Assembly: GCF_000759435.1 (NCBI RefSeq)
Contig: NZ_JRJG01000136.1
Coordinates: forward strand, 1 to 36,171
DNA from: Hoeflea sp. BAL378
Lineage (GTDB): Bacteria; Pseudomonadota; Alphaproteobacteria; Rhizobiales; Rhizobiaceae
DNA length: 36,171 nt
Reading direction: 5' to 3'
Shown: piece after piece, positions 1-8,985 of the stretch
Layout: each line of letters opens with the position of its first letter
Numbering within the stretch: the first letter of the stretch is position 1
The notes under the pieces: model-generated
Databases searched by the model: none
What the model was told of the DNA's origin: nothing
Seen by the model: only the letters and a program-made list of their open reading frames with translations
Made by a program: the position numbers and the translations under genes

Positions 1-1
1 G

Positions 2-787
2 CTCGCCTCAAAGCCCTGGTCCGCCCGGCAGGTCGGGTCCGAAGCGGAAAGCGCGCCCGCGGCCGAGCTGCCCGGTCTCGCCGGATCCACCCTGCGCACG
101 CTCCTCGTCTGGGGCGCGGTCTGGCTCGCGCCGCTCGCGGCCCTGCTCCTCTTTCCCGGCGTTCCCGATGCGCTGGCCGCCATGGCGCTGTTCTTCTCCA
201 AGGCGGCGGTCGTCACCTTCGGCGGCGCCTATGCGGTGCTCGCCTATGCCGGCCAGCAGGCGGTCGAGGTGCATGGCTGGCTGCGGCCCGGCGACATGCT
301 GGCGGGCCTGGGCCTGGCCGAGACCACGCCCGGACCGCTGATCCTGGTGCTGGTGTTCGTGGGCTTTCTCGGCGGCGCGCGCGAGGCGGGTCTCGATCCC
401 GGGCTCGGCGGCGTGCTGGGTGGGACGGTGGCGCTGTTCTTCACCTTCGCGCCGTGCTTCCTGTGGATCTTCGCCGGCGCGCCGCATATCGAGCGGCTGC
501 GCTCGGTCGCATGGCTGAGCGCGGGCCTGGCGGCGATCACCGCCGCCGTGGTGGGCGTGATCGCCAACCTGGCGGTCTGGTTCGCGCTGCACGTGCTGTT
601 CTCTGAGGTCGGCCAAGCGGCGCTCGGGCCATTCACCCTCCCTGTTCCGCAGATCGCGTCGCTGAATGTCGCGGCGCTCGCCATCGCGCTCGGCGCGGGC
701 GTGGCGCTGTTGCGCTTTCATCTCAATCTGTTCGTGGTGCTGGGCGCGGCGACAGTCGCGGGCGTCGCGGTCACGCTGCTGGGATAG
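2..787 (+). CDS. chrA: Chromate transporter ChrA, C-terminal part (5' end outside window)
   Basis: The frame is open from the first bases, so the gene begins upstream of the window; an internal ATG at 182 is probably not the start. What is visible is one half of a CHR-type membrane permease: a variable linker, a hydrophobic segment, then the family-typical stretch FSKAAVVTFGGAY and the motif AETTPGPL followed by several membrane helices. CHR permeases are built from two homologous halves and export chromate across the inner membrane in exchange for protons or other ions. It ends with TAG 6 bp before the stop of the convergent prs gene. Family membership is clear. Chromate as the physiological substrate is inferred, since some CHR proteins have no demonstrated role. 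Confidence 0.85.
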   Translation, partial: LASKPWSARQVGSEAESAPAAELPGLAGSTLRTLLVWGAVWLAPLAALLLFPGVPDALAAMALFFSKAAVVTFGGAYAVLAYAGQQAVEVHGWLRPGDMLAGLGLAETTPGPLILVLVFVGFLGGAREAGLDPGLGGVLGGTVALFFTFAPCFLWIFAGAPHIERLRSVAWLSAGLAAITAAVVGVIANLAVWFALHVLFSEVGQAALGPFTLPVPQIASLNVAALAIALGAGVALLRFHLNLFVVLGAATVAGVAVTLLG

Positions 788-793
788 CCGGGA

Positions 794-1726
<933 letters not shown>

Positions 1727-1953
1727 TTGGGACCGCCTGTTTTCCCGCCGCGTCGCGTCATGCGCAGGATCACGCATAAGGACGGGGCGCCATCCGTTCG
1801 TCCGCGTTTTAGCGGCGGATTTGATGATTGCAAGACCGCAAGCAGCAAGCGGACGTTTTTTCTGTTGAACTTGTTAATTATCTGACGCCGGCAAAGTTGA
1901 AGGGCCGTCGCGGGGCTGGCGATCCGAAGCGGCGCGGCGCGGCCGCGGCGGGA

Positions 1954-2580
1954 TCAGAGCCCGGCCCAGGCGGCGTAGTCGGCGATCGAGCGGGCGGCGA
2001 TTCGTTCCATCACGTCGGCGGGCACCGTTGCCCAGGGATCGCCCGGCCCGCCGGCCACCGATTCCTGGCCCTGGATGCGGTGCAGCCGGTTGCCGGCGGC
2101 GTCGAGCACGTCCCAGACATAGAACACCGTCGTCTGGCCGTCGAAATTGTCGGCGGAGAAATAGCCCTTGAGCACGTGCTCGCCGCCCGGATCGGAGGCG
2201 CTCAGGATCGCCAGGCCGCGGTTGCGCGCCTCCACGGCGAGCCGGCGCGACAGCGGGGTGACGGCGTTCACCGGCGCGCCGATGACCGGCATGAAGCGGA
2301 TCCGTCCGCGCGCCTGTCCGGCGGGCAGGGAGGCCTGCGCGGGAGCGGCGGCCGCCGGGGTCGTCGCGGCTGGCAAGGCCGACGGAGCCTGGGCGCCGGC
2401 GACCGGCGCTGCGCCGAACGGCTCCTGTCCCGCGGGAAAGGCCTCGACCGGGGTGGTGGTGTCGGTGCTCGATGCGGATGTCTCGGCGGGAATCGGCTGC
2501 AGGCCCTGTTCCGTGCTGTTGCATCCGGCGATCAGCATCGCCAGTGCGCAGACAACGCCGATGATCTTGATGCGCTGCAT
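1954..2580 (-). CDS. Putative outer-membrane lipoprotein, function unknown
   Basis: A 208-residue protein with a short basic N-terminus, a hydrophobic core and a lipobox LIAGC with the lipidated cysteine at residue 20, so it should be processed by Lgt (encoded 4 kb upstream on the same strand) and signal peptidase II. Residues about 23-85 are rich in Ala, Pro, Thr and Ser, resembling a flexible tether. The C-terminal 115 residues look folded, with a GYFSADNFDG segment and a following YVWDV strand. I recognise no named domain, but proteins of this layout sit next to prs in rhizobia. The ATG at 2580 is chosen because it starts the signal peptide; the frame stays open 90 bp further upstream. Confidence 0.8.
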   Translation of the reverse strand: MQRIKIIGVVCALAMLIAGCNSTEQGLQPIPAETSASSTDTTTPVEAFPAGQEPFGAAPVAGAQAPSALPAATTPAAAAPAQASLPAGQARGRIRFMPVIGAPVNAVTPLSRRLAVEARNRGLAILSASDPGGEHVLKGYFSADNFDGQTTVFYVWDVLDAAGNRLHRIQGQESVAGGPGDPWATVPADVMERIAARSIADYAAWAGL

Positions 2581-2701
2581 CGTGGTTCCCGCCCTTTTCC
2601 CGGCTTTGTTATGAAATCCCCGAGGCAGCCGTGTCAATCGGCAGGCCGGAGAAAGGGCGGGCAGGATCACGTGCAGACCTATGCGCCGGGCAGGGGCCGC
2701 G

Positions 2702-3856
2702 TCAGGGGGCGATGATCAGGTCGAGAGACTTGGCCGACAGCGATTCCGGCGCGTCCTCGGTGGTCAGGTAGGTCTGCCCGAGCGTCATGGCGGTGTTGGT
2801 TTCGGAATCCATGATGATCATGTGCACGAACAGCGTCATGTCGGGGGCGATCACGATCGGGCTCCCGGCCAGGAACATCTGGTGCTCCATCCAGCTCGGC
2901 GTGAACCGGGCGCCGAGCGAATAGCCGCAGGCATTGAGCCGGTGGCGGGTCAGCCCGCGGCTGTCCATCACATTGGCGTGGGCGTCGAACACCTGGCCGA
3001 AGGTGGTGCCGGGCTTGAGAATGGCGGTGATCGCGTCGAGCGCCTCGCGGCAGGCCTCGTAGAGCTCGACATGGCGCGGCGTCGGCTCGCCGATGATGAT
3101 CGTGCGCATCATGGCGGCATGGTAATGGGCGAAGGAACCCGCCCATTCGAGCGTCAACTGGTCGTTCTCGGTGAGCTGCCGGCGGCCGGCCTTGTAGCGG
3201 CACAACAGCGCGTCCTGGCCCGAGCCGATGATGAATTCGTTGGCCGGATAATCGCCGCCGCCGGAGAACACCGCGCCCTGCATGGCGGCGAGAATGTCGG
3301 CCTCGTCGCCGCCGGCCTTGATCAGCGGCAGGCTCGCGTCCAGCGCCGCGTCGGCGAGTTCGGCGGCGCGGCGGACATGGACGATCTCGGCGGGGCTCTT
3401 GATCAGCCGCAAATGGCTGACCAGGTAGGACGCGTCAATCAGTTCGGCGAAGCTGTGCAACTGGTTGTCGAGCTTGCGGCAATTGGCGCCGGTGAGCCCA
3501 TGGGTGTCGTATTCGACGCCGATGCGCTCGCCCAGGAGATCGAGATCGGACAACAGGTTCTTGAGATCCACCGCCGGGTCGGCGTTGGTGCGGTCGGTCC
3601 ACACCACGATCCGCTCGATGATCGAGGTCTGGCGGGCCTGGCGCAGGTCGGCCGACCGGGTCAGGAGCGTCATCGAGCCGTCGGCCTTGACCACCAGGCA
3701 CTGGAAGAAGCAGAAGCCGAACGTGTCGTAGCCGGTGAGCCAGTACATGCTCTCCTGGGCGAACAAGAGCATGGCGTCGAGCTTTTCCTCGCGCATGCTC
3801 GCGGTCAGCCGGTCGAGACGGGCGGCGTATTCCTCGCGTTCAAAATGCAGGGCCAT
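2702..3856 (-). CDS. M24-family pita-bread protein lacking metal ligands (creatinase / ectoine-hydrolase-like)
   Basis: A 384-residue protein with the two-domain layout of M24 enzymes: creatinase-type N-terminal domain to about residue 150, then the pita-bread fold. In Xaa-Pro aminopeptidases five residues (Asp, Asp, His, Glu, Glu) bind two metals. By my hand alignment the positions here are Glu237, Ala248, Tyr312, His345 and Gly360, so a dinuclear site cannot form. Creatinase is a known metal-free member, and ectoine hydrolases (DoeA/EutD) are non-peptidase relatives, so a C-N hydrolase acting on a small molecule is more likely than a peptidase. No other ectoine or creatine genes are nearby. 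An AAGGAGGA ribosome site precedes ATG 3856. It starts 1 bp after the pgeF stop, which suggests translational coupling. Confidence 0.88.
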   Translation of the reverse strand: MALHFEREEYAARLDRLTASMREEKLDAMLLFAQESMYWLTGYDTFGFCFFQCLVVKADGSMTLLTRSADLRQARQTSIIERIVVWTDRTNADPAVDLKNLLSDLDLLGERIGVEYDTHGLTGANCRKLDNQLHSFAELIDASYLVSHLRLIKSPAEIVHVRRAAELADAALDASLPLIKAGGDEADILAAMQGAVFSGGGDYPANEFIIGSGQDALLCRYKAGRRQLTENDQLTLEWAGSFAHYHAAMMRTIIIGEPTPRHVELYEACREALDAITAILKPGTTFGQVFDAHANVMDSRGLTRHRLNACGYSLGARFTPSWMEHQMFLAGSPIVIAPDMTLFVHMIIMDSETNTAMTLGQTYLTTEDAPESLSAKSLDLIIAP

Positions 3857-3857
3857 A

Positions 3858-4658
3858 TCAGTCCTCCTTGATGGCGATGGCGGAGATTTGTCGTCCGTAA
3901 TCGGGTTCATTGCGATGCGTGGCGCGCCGGTAGGAGAACCAGGCGTTCTCATCCGCATAGGTGCAGTCGGCGAGCATCTCGGCGTTCAGGCCGGCCGCTT
4001 GCAGCCGGTCGAGTGTGAATTGCCGCAGGTCAAACATAGCATGGCCGGGTGTCGGCGACGCAACAAAATAGGCTTCGTGGGCGGGGTCGTCGCGGACGAA
4101 CCGCTCCCGGAATTCCGGGCCCACCTCGTAATTGGTCTGGCTGATCGACGGGCCCAGGGCCGCGACGATGCGCTCCGGCCGGGCGCCGAGCTGCTGCATC
4201 GCGGCGACCGTGCTTTCGAGCACGCCGTCGAGCGCGCCGCGCCATCCGGCGTGGGCGGCGCCGATGATTCGGGCCTCTGGATCGGCGAACAGGATCGGCC
4301 CGCAATCGGCGCTCAGCACGCCCAGCACAAGCCCCGGCGTCTGGGTGACGAGCGCGTCGGCCTCGGGCCGTTCGCCGCGGTTGCCGGTGGTGGCGACGTG
4401 GACCCGCGGCGAATGCACCTGGTGCACTGTGACCAGCCGGTCGGCGTCAAGGCCGAACCAGCGGCTCACCCGCGCCCGGTTTTCCAACACACGGGCGCGG
4501 TCGTCCTTCGAGCCGAGACCGACATTGAGGCCGCGGTAGATCCCCTCGGACACGCCTCCGGAGCGGCTGAAAAAGCCGTGCGCAATCCCGCTTGCCGCCG
4601 GCAGGTCGGCCAGAAGCTTGCTCCGCGCCGGTTCGGGCGCGTGGCGGTCAACCGTCAT
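3858..4658 (-). CDS. pgeF: Peptidoglycan editing factor PgeF (multicopper-oxidase-fold, YfiH/DUF152)
   Basis: A 266-residue protein of the YfiH/PgeF family, which hydrolyses wrongly built UDP-MurNAc-L-Ser precursors so that serine is not incorporated in place of alanine; older annotations say polyphenol oxidase or laccase. The zinc-site residues are visible in VHQVHSP, SADCGP and AAHAGWRG, and the early FFSRSGGVS and GLNVG segments are typical. ATG 4658 has the upstream sequence GGAAGGAGC; an in-frame ATG 57 bp earlier lacks one. It lies between the midA-like gene (103 bp) and the M24 gene (1 bp), a gene order common in rhizobia. Confidence 0.93.
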   Translation of the reverse strand: MTVDRHAPEPARSKLLADLPAASGIAHGFFSRSGGVSEGIYRGLNVGLGSKDDRARVLENRARVSRWFGLDADRLVTVHQVHSPRVHVATTGNRGERPEADALVTQTPGLVLGVLSADCGPILFADPEARIIGAAHAGWRGALDGVLESTVAAMQQLGARPERIVAALGPSISQTNYEVGPEFRERFVRDDPAHEAYFVASPTPGHAMFDLRQFTLDRLQAAGLNAEMLADCTYADENAWFSYRRATHRNEPDYGRQISAIAIKED

Positions 4659-4761
4659 GAAGTGCTCCTTCCGTGAGTCCCGTGGCAGGACCGATTCCGC
4701 GGCGCCTGATGGCAAACGCGCGGATGGTGGCCATCGCGGCCGCGTCTGTCAATTCGCCCTT

Positions 4762-5889
4762 TCAAGCAGGCAGATGATCGAAGGGGGCGATGCGGACGTC
4801 GTCGCCGCTGACGGCGAGCACCTTGAACAGCGCTCCCATGCGGCCTTCGCCCTCGCCGGCGAGGCGGTTGACCGCGTCGCGGATGGCGGCCTGGGTCAAA
4901 GCGTCACGGTCCGCGCCCAATGCGCCGGCGCGCTCGACAATGCCGAGGCCCACCAGGAATTCGCCCTGGGTCAGGGGGCGGTGCACATGGGCGCCCGCGC
5001 TCCGGGCGGCCTCGCCCAGCGCCTCGAAATCCACATGGCTGGTCAGGTCCGCCTCGCCCGGGCGGGACAGCGGCGGGTCGTAGTCGTGCCGGTACACCGC
5101 CTGCAGCGTGTCGCCGAAGCCGGTGATCAGATGGCCGTAATCGATTGTGAGCGCCGTGCCGCCGTCGCGGACGATCTTGGCGGACACGGCCTGCATGACG
5201 GCGGATCGGGCGGGCGCGACTTCGAACACCTCGCCCACCGGCACCACCGCCTCGTCCACCGGCAGCAGGGAGGGATCGAGCCCGCCCGGTCCGAGGCCGA
5301 AGGCCAGCGCGCCGAAGTCGTCGAGACCGACCACGCGTTCGCGGAACCCCTCGGTCGTCTTGACGAACTGGCGGATCGGGATCGCGTCGAACAGTTCATT
5401 GGCGACCATCAGGGTGAACCCGGCCGGAACCTCCTCGAAGGCTGCATGCCAGGAGATGCGGTCCTTGATCCGCACCAGCGTCTGGCGCTGCACTGCGCGC
5501 AGCCGCTCGCTGGTCTCGACCATGTGGATGGTGGCTGTCGCATAGAGTTCGGGCGCAAGCCGGGAGATCACCCGCAGCGCGTCGGACATCAATGTGCCGC
5601 GGCCGGGGCCGATCTCGACGATGCGCACGTTCGACGGCGCGCCCTGCGCCTGCCAGGCGTGGACCAGGAACACGCCGATCATCTCGCCGAAGAGCTGCGA
5701 CACCTCCGGGGCGGTGATGAAATCGCCCGCGCGGCCGAACGGATCCCGGCTCTGGTAATAGCCATGCTCCGGATCGGCCAGGCACAGCGCGAAATAATCG
5801 GAGATCCGCAACGGGCCGGACTGTTCGATCAGGCGGACAATCTTCAGGGCGAGCGGGGTCATGGCTTTGATTTTCCAGAACTGGTTCAT
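4762..5889 (-). CDS. SAM-dependent methyltransferase, MidA / NDUFAF7 (DUF185) family
   Basis: About 375 residues of the DUF185 family, whose mitochondrial member NDUFAF7 methylates an arginine of complex I subunit NDUFS2 during assembly. Typical segments are ISDYFALCLADPEHGYY near the N-terminus, DPFGRAGDFITAPE, VRIVEIGPGRGTLM (the SAM-binding glycine loop) and ANELFDAIPIRQF. ATG 5889 is chosen because it overlaps the lgt stop as ATGA, a common arrangement for coupled genes. A second ATG at 5862 (MTPLALK) matches the usual family N-terminus and is an equally good candidate; neither has a strong ribosome site. A role in respiratory complex I assembly is inferred from the family only. Confidence 0.9.
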   Translation of the reverse strand: MNQFWKIKAMTPLALKIVRLIEQSGPLRISDYFALCLADPEHGYYQSRDPFGRAGDFITAPEVSQLFGEMIGVFLVHAWQAQGAPSNVRIVEIGPGRGTLMSDALRVISRLAPELYATATIHMVETSERLRAVQRQTLVRIKDRISWHAAFEEVPAGFTLMVANELFDAIPIRQFVKTTEGFRERVVGLDDFGALAFGLGPGGLDPSLLPVDEAVVPVGEVFEVAPARSAVMQAVSAKIVRDGGTALTIDYGHLITGFGDTLQAVYRHDYDPPLSRPGEADLTSHVDFEALGEAARSAGAHVHRPLTQGEFLVGLGIVERAGALGADRDALTQAAIRDAVNRLAGEGEGRMGALFKVLAVSGDDVRIAPFDHLPA

Positions 5890-6743
5890 GCAGGCGACCT
5901 GGCAGGCGACCCGGCACGCGACCTGGAGGTGGCGATTGCCCAGAGGCCGACAGCCAGCATCGGCAGCGACAGCAGCATGCCCATGGTCAGCCATCCGCCG
6001 GCGAGATAGCCGATCTGCGCGTCCGGTTCGCGGAAGAACTCGACGAAGATGCGCGCCAGCGCGTAGCCGCTGACGAAGACCCCCGAGACGAGGCCCGGAC
6101 GTTTGAGCGCATCCCGGCGGTGGATCAGCCATGCCAGCACGGCGAGGAGCAGGAGCCCTTCCAGCCCGGCCTCGTAGAGCTGGGTCGGGTGTCGCGGGAA
6201 GGGGCCGCCGGTGGGGAACACCACCGCCCAGGGCATGTCGGTGAGCTTGCCCCACAATTCGGCATTGATGAAATTGGCGAGGCGTCCGAAGAACAGGCCC
6301 ACCGGCACGACCGCGCAGACCACGTCGAACAGGTTGAACAGCGGGATCTGGCGCTTGCGGGCGAACAGGATCATCGCGGCCAGCGTGCCCAGCAGTCCGC
6401 CGTGGAAGGACATGCCGCCGTTCCAGATCTCGAGCGCCCGGACGGGGTTGGCCGCAACTGCGGCAAAATCATAAAACAGGATGTAGCCGATGCGGCCGCC
6501 GGCGACGATGCCGATGGTGGCCCAGATCAGGAAGTCGTCCATGTCGAGCGCGGTCATGCGCGACCCGGCCTGGGGCCAGAGCCTGCCGTTCTCCACCAGC
6601 CGCCTCGCATAGCGCCAGCCCAGCAGGATGCCCATCACATAGGCCAGGCCATACCAGCGGATATGCACCGGGCCGATCGAGAAGATCACCGGATCGATCT
6701 CCGGAAACGTGATCAACGACAGCAATGTCGCGGTCTGCTCCAA
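5886..6743 (-). CDS. lgt: Prolipoprotein diacylglyceryl transferase
   Basis: An inner-membrane enzyme of 285 residues that transfers diacylglycerol from phosphatidylglycerol to the lipobox cysteine of prolipoproteins, the first step of lipoprotein maturation. The Lgt signature GRLANFINAELWG is intact, along with the MSFHGGLLG segment holding the essential histidine, IRWYGLAY near the N-terminus and about seven hydrophobic helices. The start is TTG at 6743, since no suitable in-frame ATG precedes the first helix and AGGAAGGAAG lies at the right distance upstream. It heads the minus-strand block and overlaps the methyltransferase gene by ATGA. The shared upstream region with ubiK is described separately. 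Confidence 0.95.
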   Translation of the reverse strand: MEQTATLLSLITFPEIDPVIFSIGPVHIRWYGLAYVMGILLGWRYARRLVENGRLWPQAGSRMTALDMDDFLIWATIGIVAGGRIGYILFYDFAAVAANPVRALEIWNGGMSFHGGLLGTLAAMILFARKRQIPLFNLFDVVCAVVPVGLFFGRLANFINAELWGKLTDMPWAVVFPTGGPFPRHPTQLYEAGLEGLLLLAVLAWLIHRRDALKRPGLVSGVFVSGYALARIFVEFFREPDAQIGYLAGGWLTMGMLLSLPMLAVGLWAIATSRSRAGSPARSPA

Positions 6744-6996
6744 TGCGGCTTCCTTCCTGCATGGCTTGCCGCCGGTGCGGCCGGCAAGGGTTCCGTCACG
6801 GCCATACCGTCACGGCTTCAAGGCGATTTTCCGGCGGATGCGCCGCTTGATTTGCCCCCTGACATGGCATGCGGGCTTTGCGCAAGGCTTGCGGACCCGC
6901 GCTTTGGCTTGCAACTTATCGTCCGAACGCTTAACTCAAAGCCTGTGACAGCCAGCAGCAACTCTCCGGGGCAAACCCGGCGCAGGGATGAAGACC
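6744..6996. promoter_or_regulatory. Divergent lgt / ubiK intergenic region with direct repeat and hairpin
   Basis: This 253-bp spacer must hold promoters for both lgt (leftward) and ubiK (rightward). Visible are a perfect 10-bp direct repeat CCGTCACGGC at 6793-6802 and 6807-6816 (14-bp period) and a hairpin with arms CTTGCCG/CGGCAAG at 6765-6771 and 6782-6788 in the predicted lgt leader. I could not identify a convincing -35/-10 pair. The repeats could be a regulator site; no known box is recognised. Confidence 0.4.
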
Positions 6997-7317
6997 ATGA
7001 ACAGCGGATCGAACCGACTTCTCGATGAACTTGCCAAGCTGATGACCGACGCCGCGGGTGCGGCGCAGGGCGTTCAGCGCGAAATGGAGACCGCCATGCG
7101 CAGCCAGTTCGAGCGGCTTCTCAATTCGATGGATCTGGTCAAGCGCGAGGAATTCGAGGCCGTCCGCGACATGGGGATCAAGGCGCGCGAGGAAAACGAC
7201 GCGCTCTCCGCCCGGCTCGAAAAGCTCGAGCAGTCGCTGTCGGAAACGCCTGCTTCGGACGCTTCCGGGGCGGCAAAGCCCGCCGCGGCCAAGCGCACGC
7301 CGCGCGCCAGGTCCTGA
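6997..7317 (+). CDS. ubiK: Accessory factor UbiK family protein (BMFP / DUF526)
   Basis: A small helical protein of 106 residues. The N-terminal part has the family pattern RLLDELAKLMTDAAGAAQG, followed by a coiled-coil segment with REEFEAVRDMG and a heptad-like run ending near LEKLEQ, then an Ala/Pro/Lys-rich basic tail. UbiK in enterobacteria is a trimeric coiled-coil factor that helps the aerobic ubiquinone biosynthesis complex; related BMFP proteins promote membrane fusion in vitro. ATG 6997 is preferred over ATG 6988 because AGGG sits 9 bp upstream of it, while it directly abuts the earlier one. The role in ubiquinone synthesis here is by family transfer. Confidence 0.85.
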   Translation: MNSGSNRLLDELAKLMTDAAGAAQGVQREMETAMRSQFERLLNSMDLVKREEFEAVRDMGIKAREENDALSARLEKLEQSLSETPASDASGAAKPAAAKRTPRARS

Positions 7318-7342
7318 CCGGCCGATTTCACCGGTTTTTTTT
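7317..7342 (+). terminator. Probable Rho-independent terminator of ubiK
   Basis: ACCGG (7317-7321), a 9-base loop, CCGGT (7331-7335) and a run of eight T to 7342. The stem is short but the T-tract is the best in this region. It begins at the last base of the ubiK stop codon, so ubiK is probably transcribed alone and ybjN needs its own promoter. Confidence 0.55.
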
Positions 7343-7650
7343 GCACAGGTTGTCCACCGCGCCCCGAGGCCCGAAAAGCCTTTTGCGTGAGTCAGTTATG
7401 AGTCACGGCGGAATCACTTTCCCAACTTGGTCCACAGGTTCGCACTGACAAAATGCGACCGGGGGACTGGCGCTCGGACTCTGCATTTATACACTGATTC
7501 TAAATGATGATTCGGAACGGGCGGCAAAGAGCCCCGGCGGAGTCGCAAATGCGCACGCCCTGGGATCGCGGGTGAATCATGCGTGGATGATCTGTTCGCC
7601 GGGTTCCGTTTTAAGCGGTTGCCAGGGCGCTGAAATGAACAAGGTGGGGC
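7343..7650 (+). promoter_or_regulatory. ybjN upstream region with a dense GANTC (CcrM-site) cluster
   Basis: The gap before ybjN has no gene. It holds eight GANTC sites, starting at 7389, 7400, 7411, 7477, 7496, 7509, 7540 and 7574, where about 0.6 would be expected by chance in 190 bp at this base composition. The first three are exactly 11 bp apart and the fourth is 66 bp further, so all four lie on one face of the helix. GANTC is the target of the cell-cycle methylase CcrM, and GcrA reads methylated sites in promoters of Alphaproteobacteria. An inverted repeat TCGCA/TGCGA flanks 7439-7457. Two sequences resembling DnaA boxes with two mismatches lie near 7349 and 7430. Confidence 0.6.
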
Positions 7651-8151
7651 ATGAATCTCAGTAATATCGAATTCGAACGGCACTCCAATCCGGTTGACAT
7701 GATCGAATTCGTGGCGGCTGCGAACGACTGGACGTTCGAGCGCTCCGGCGAGCACGAGATCGCGATGACCGTCGAGGGACACTGGACCGACTACCACGTG
7801 TCGTTTTCCTGGATGGAGGATTGCGAGGCGCTGCACATCGCCAGCGCCTTCGACATCAAGGTGCCCGAAGCCCGCGTCACCGAGGTGATGAAGCTGCTGT
7901 CGCATGTCAACGGCCAGGTGCTGATGGGCCATTTCGACCTGTGGCAGCAGGAACACGTGATCATCTTCCGCCAGTCGCTGCTGCTCGCCGGCGGCGCCGA
8001 GCCGACCAACCGCCAGGTCGAGGTGCTGCTCTCCAACGCGCTCGATTCCTGCGAGGCTTATTTCCAGGCGTTCCAGTTCGTCGTCTGGTCCGGCATGGAC
8101 GCCAAGTCGGCGATCACGGCGGTGATGTTCGAAACCCGCGGCGAGGCCTGA
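7651..8151 (+). CDS. ybjN: YbjN domain-containing protein
   Basis: A 166-residue acidic cytosolic protein of the YbjN family (type III secretion chaperone-like fold). The conserved C-terminal part is visible: a YFQAFQFVVW segment and the GMDAKSAI turn. In enterobacteria YbjN affects stress tolerance and motility, but no molecular activity is known. A strong AAGGTGGGG sequence lies just before ATG 7651. The stop TGA and the proC start are 1 bp apart, so the two genes are almost certainly co-transcribed and translationally coupled. The upstream region carries the GANTC cluster, which suggests cell-cycle regulation of this pair. Confidence 0.9.
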   Translation: MNLSNIEFERHSNPVDMIEFVAAANDWTFERSGEHEIAMTVEGHWTDYHVSFSWMEDCEALHIASAFDIKVPEARVTEVMKLLSHVNGQVLMGHFDLWQQEHVIIFRQSLLLAGGAEPTNRQVEVLLSNALDSCEAYFQAFQFVVWSGMDAKSAITAVMFETRGEA

Positions 8152-8152
8152 G

Positions 8153-8965
8153 ATGATTTCGCCCGCTAGCCCCCTCGTTCTCGTCGGCGCGGGCAACATG
8201 GGCGGCGCCATGCTCAACGGCTGGCTTGAGTCCGGCATCGATCCGGCGGCGATCGTGGTGATCGACCCGAAGACCTCCGACGAGATGTCCCTGAAGCTGG
8301 CCTCGGTGAAAGTGCGCCTGGAAGAGGCAGCACCGGAAGGGCTGGTCGCGGGCGTGCTGGTGCTGGCGGTCAAGCCGCAGATCATGGACCAGGTGGTTGC
8401 GGGGCTGAGCGGCCTTGTCGGGCCTGACACCGTCACGCTGTCGGTCGCGGCCGGCAAGACGATCGCCTATTTCGCCGAGCGCCTCGGCGGCGCCATCGTC
8501 CGCACCATCCCCAACACGCCGGCGATGATCGGCCGGGGCATCACCGGCGCGGTCGCCAATGCGGCCGTCACCGCCGGGGCCAAAGCCGAGATCGACCGCT
8601 TGCTCACGGTCTGCGGCCCTGTCGAATGGGTCGAGGACGAGGCCCTGATCGACGCCATCACCGCGGTGTCGGGCAGCGGCCCGGCTTATGTGTTTTACCT
8701 CGTCGAATGCATGGCGGAGGCAGGACGCAAATGCGGCCTTCCGGCGGACCTCGCCATGCGGCTGGCGCGCGCCACGGTCACGGGGGCCGGTGAACTGATG
8801 CACCGGTCCCCGGACGACGCCGCGACGCTCCGGCGGAACGTCACCTCGCCCAACGGCACCACGGCGGCGGCGCTGGCCGTGCTGATGGCAGACAATGGCA
8901 TCCAGCCGCTGTTCGACCAGGCGCTGAAGGCCGCGGCCGACCGCTCGCGCGAACTGGCCGGCTGA
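8153..8965 (+). CDS. proC: Pyrroline-5-carboxylate reductase
   Basis: Catalyses the last step of proline synthesis, reducing pyrroline-5-carboxylate with NAD(P)H in the cytosol. The 270-residue protein has the Rossmann loop [10 protein letters not shown] near residue 15, the [10 protein letters not shown] segment, [10 protein letters not shown], and the signature region [12 protein letters not shown] followed by [11 protein letters not shown] in the helical dimerisation domain. Length is normal. It begins 1 bp after the ybjN stop and is followed 20 bp later by csaA, so ybjN-proC-csaA look like one operon. Confidence 0.96.
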   Translation: MISPASPLVLVGAGNMGGAMLNGWLESGIDPAAIVVIDPKTSDEMSLKLASVKVRLEEAAPEGLVAGVLVLAVKPQIMDQVVAGLSGLVGPDTVTLSVAAGKTIAYFAERLGGAIVRTIPNTPAMIGRGITGAVANAAVTAGAKAEIDRLLTVCGPVEWVEDEALIDAITAVSGSGPAYVFYLVECMAEAGRKCGLPADLAMRLARATVTGAGELMHRSPDDAATLRRNVTSPNGTTAAALAVLMADNGIQPLFDQALKAAADRSRELAG

Positions 8966-8985
8966 CCGGCGCGGAGACGGATGCC

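Noticed and set aside
1727-1953. Small RNA or terminator between the lipoprotein gene and prs
   Set aside because: No stable hairpin with T-run or promoter pair was found by eye; left as plain spacer.
7343-7440. Replication-origin reading of the GANTC cluster (T-run, two DnaA-box-like sequences)
   Set aside because: Both boxes have two mismatches, no long AT-rich unwinding stretch follows, and none of the usual origin neighbours (hemE, dnaA, repABC) is present. Promoter control is the simpler reading.
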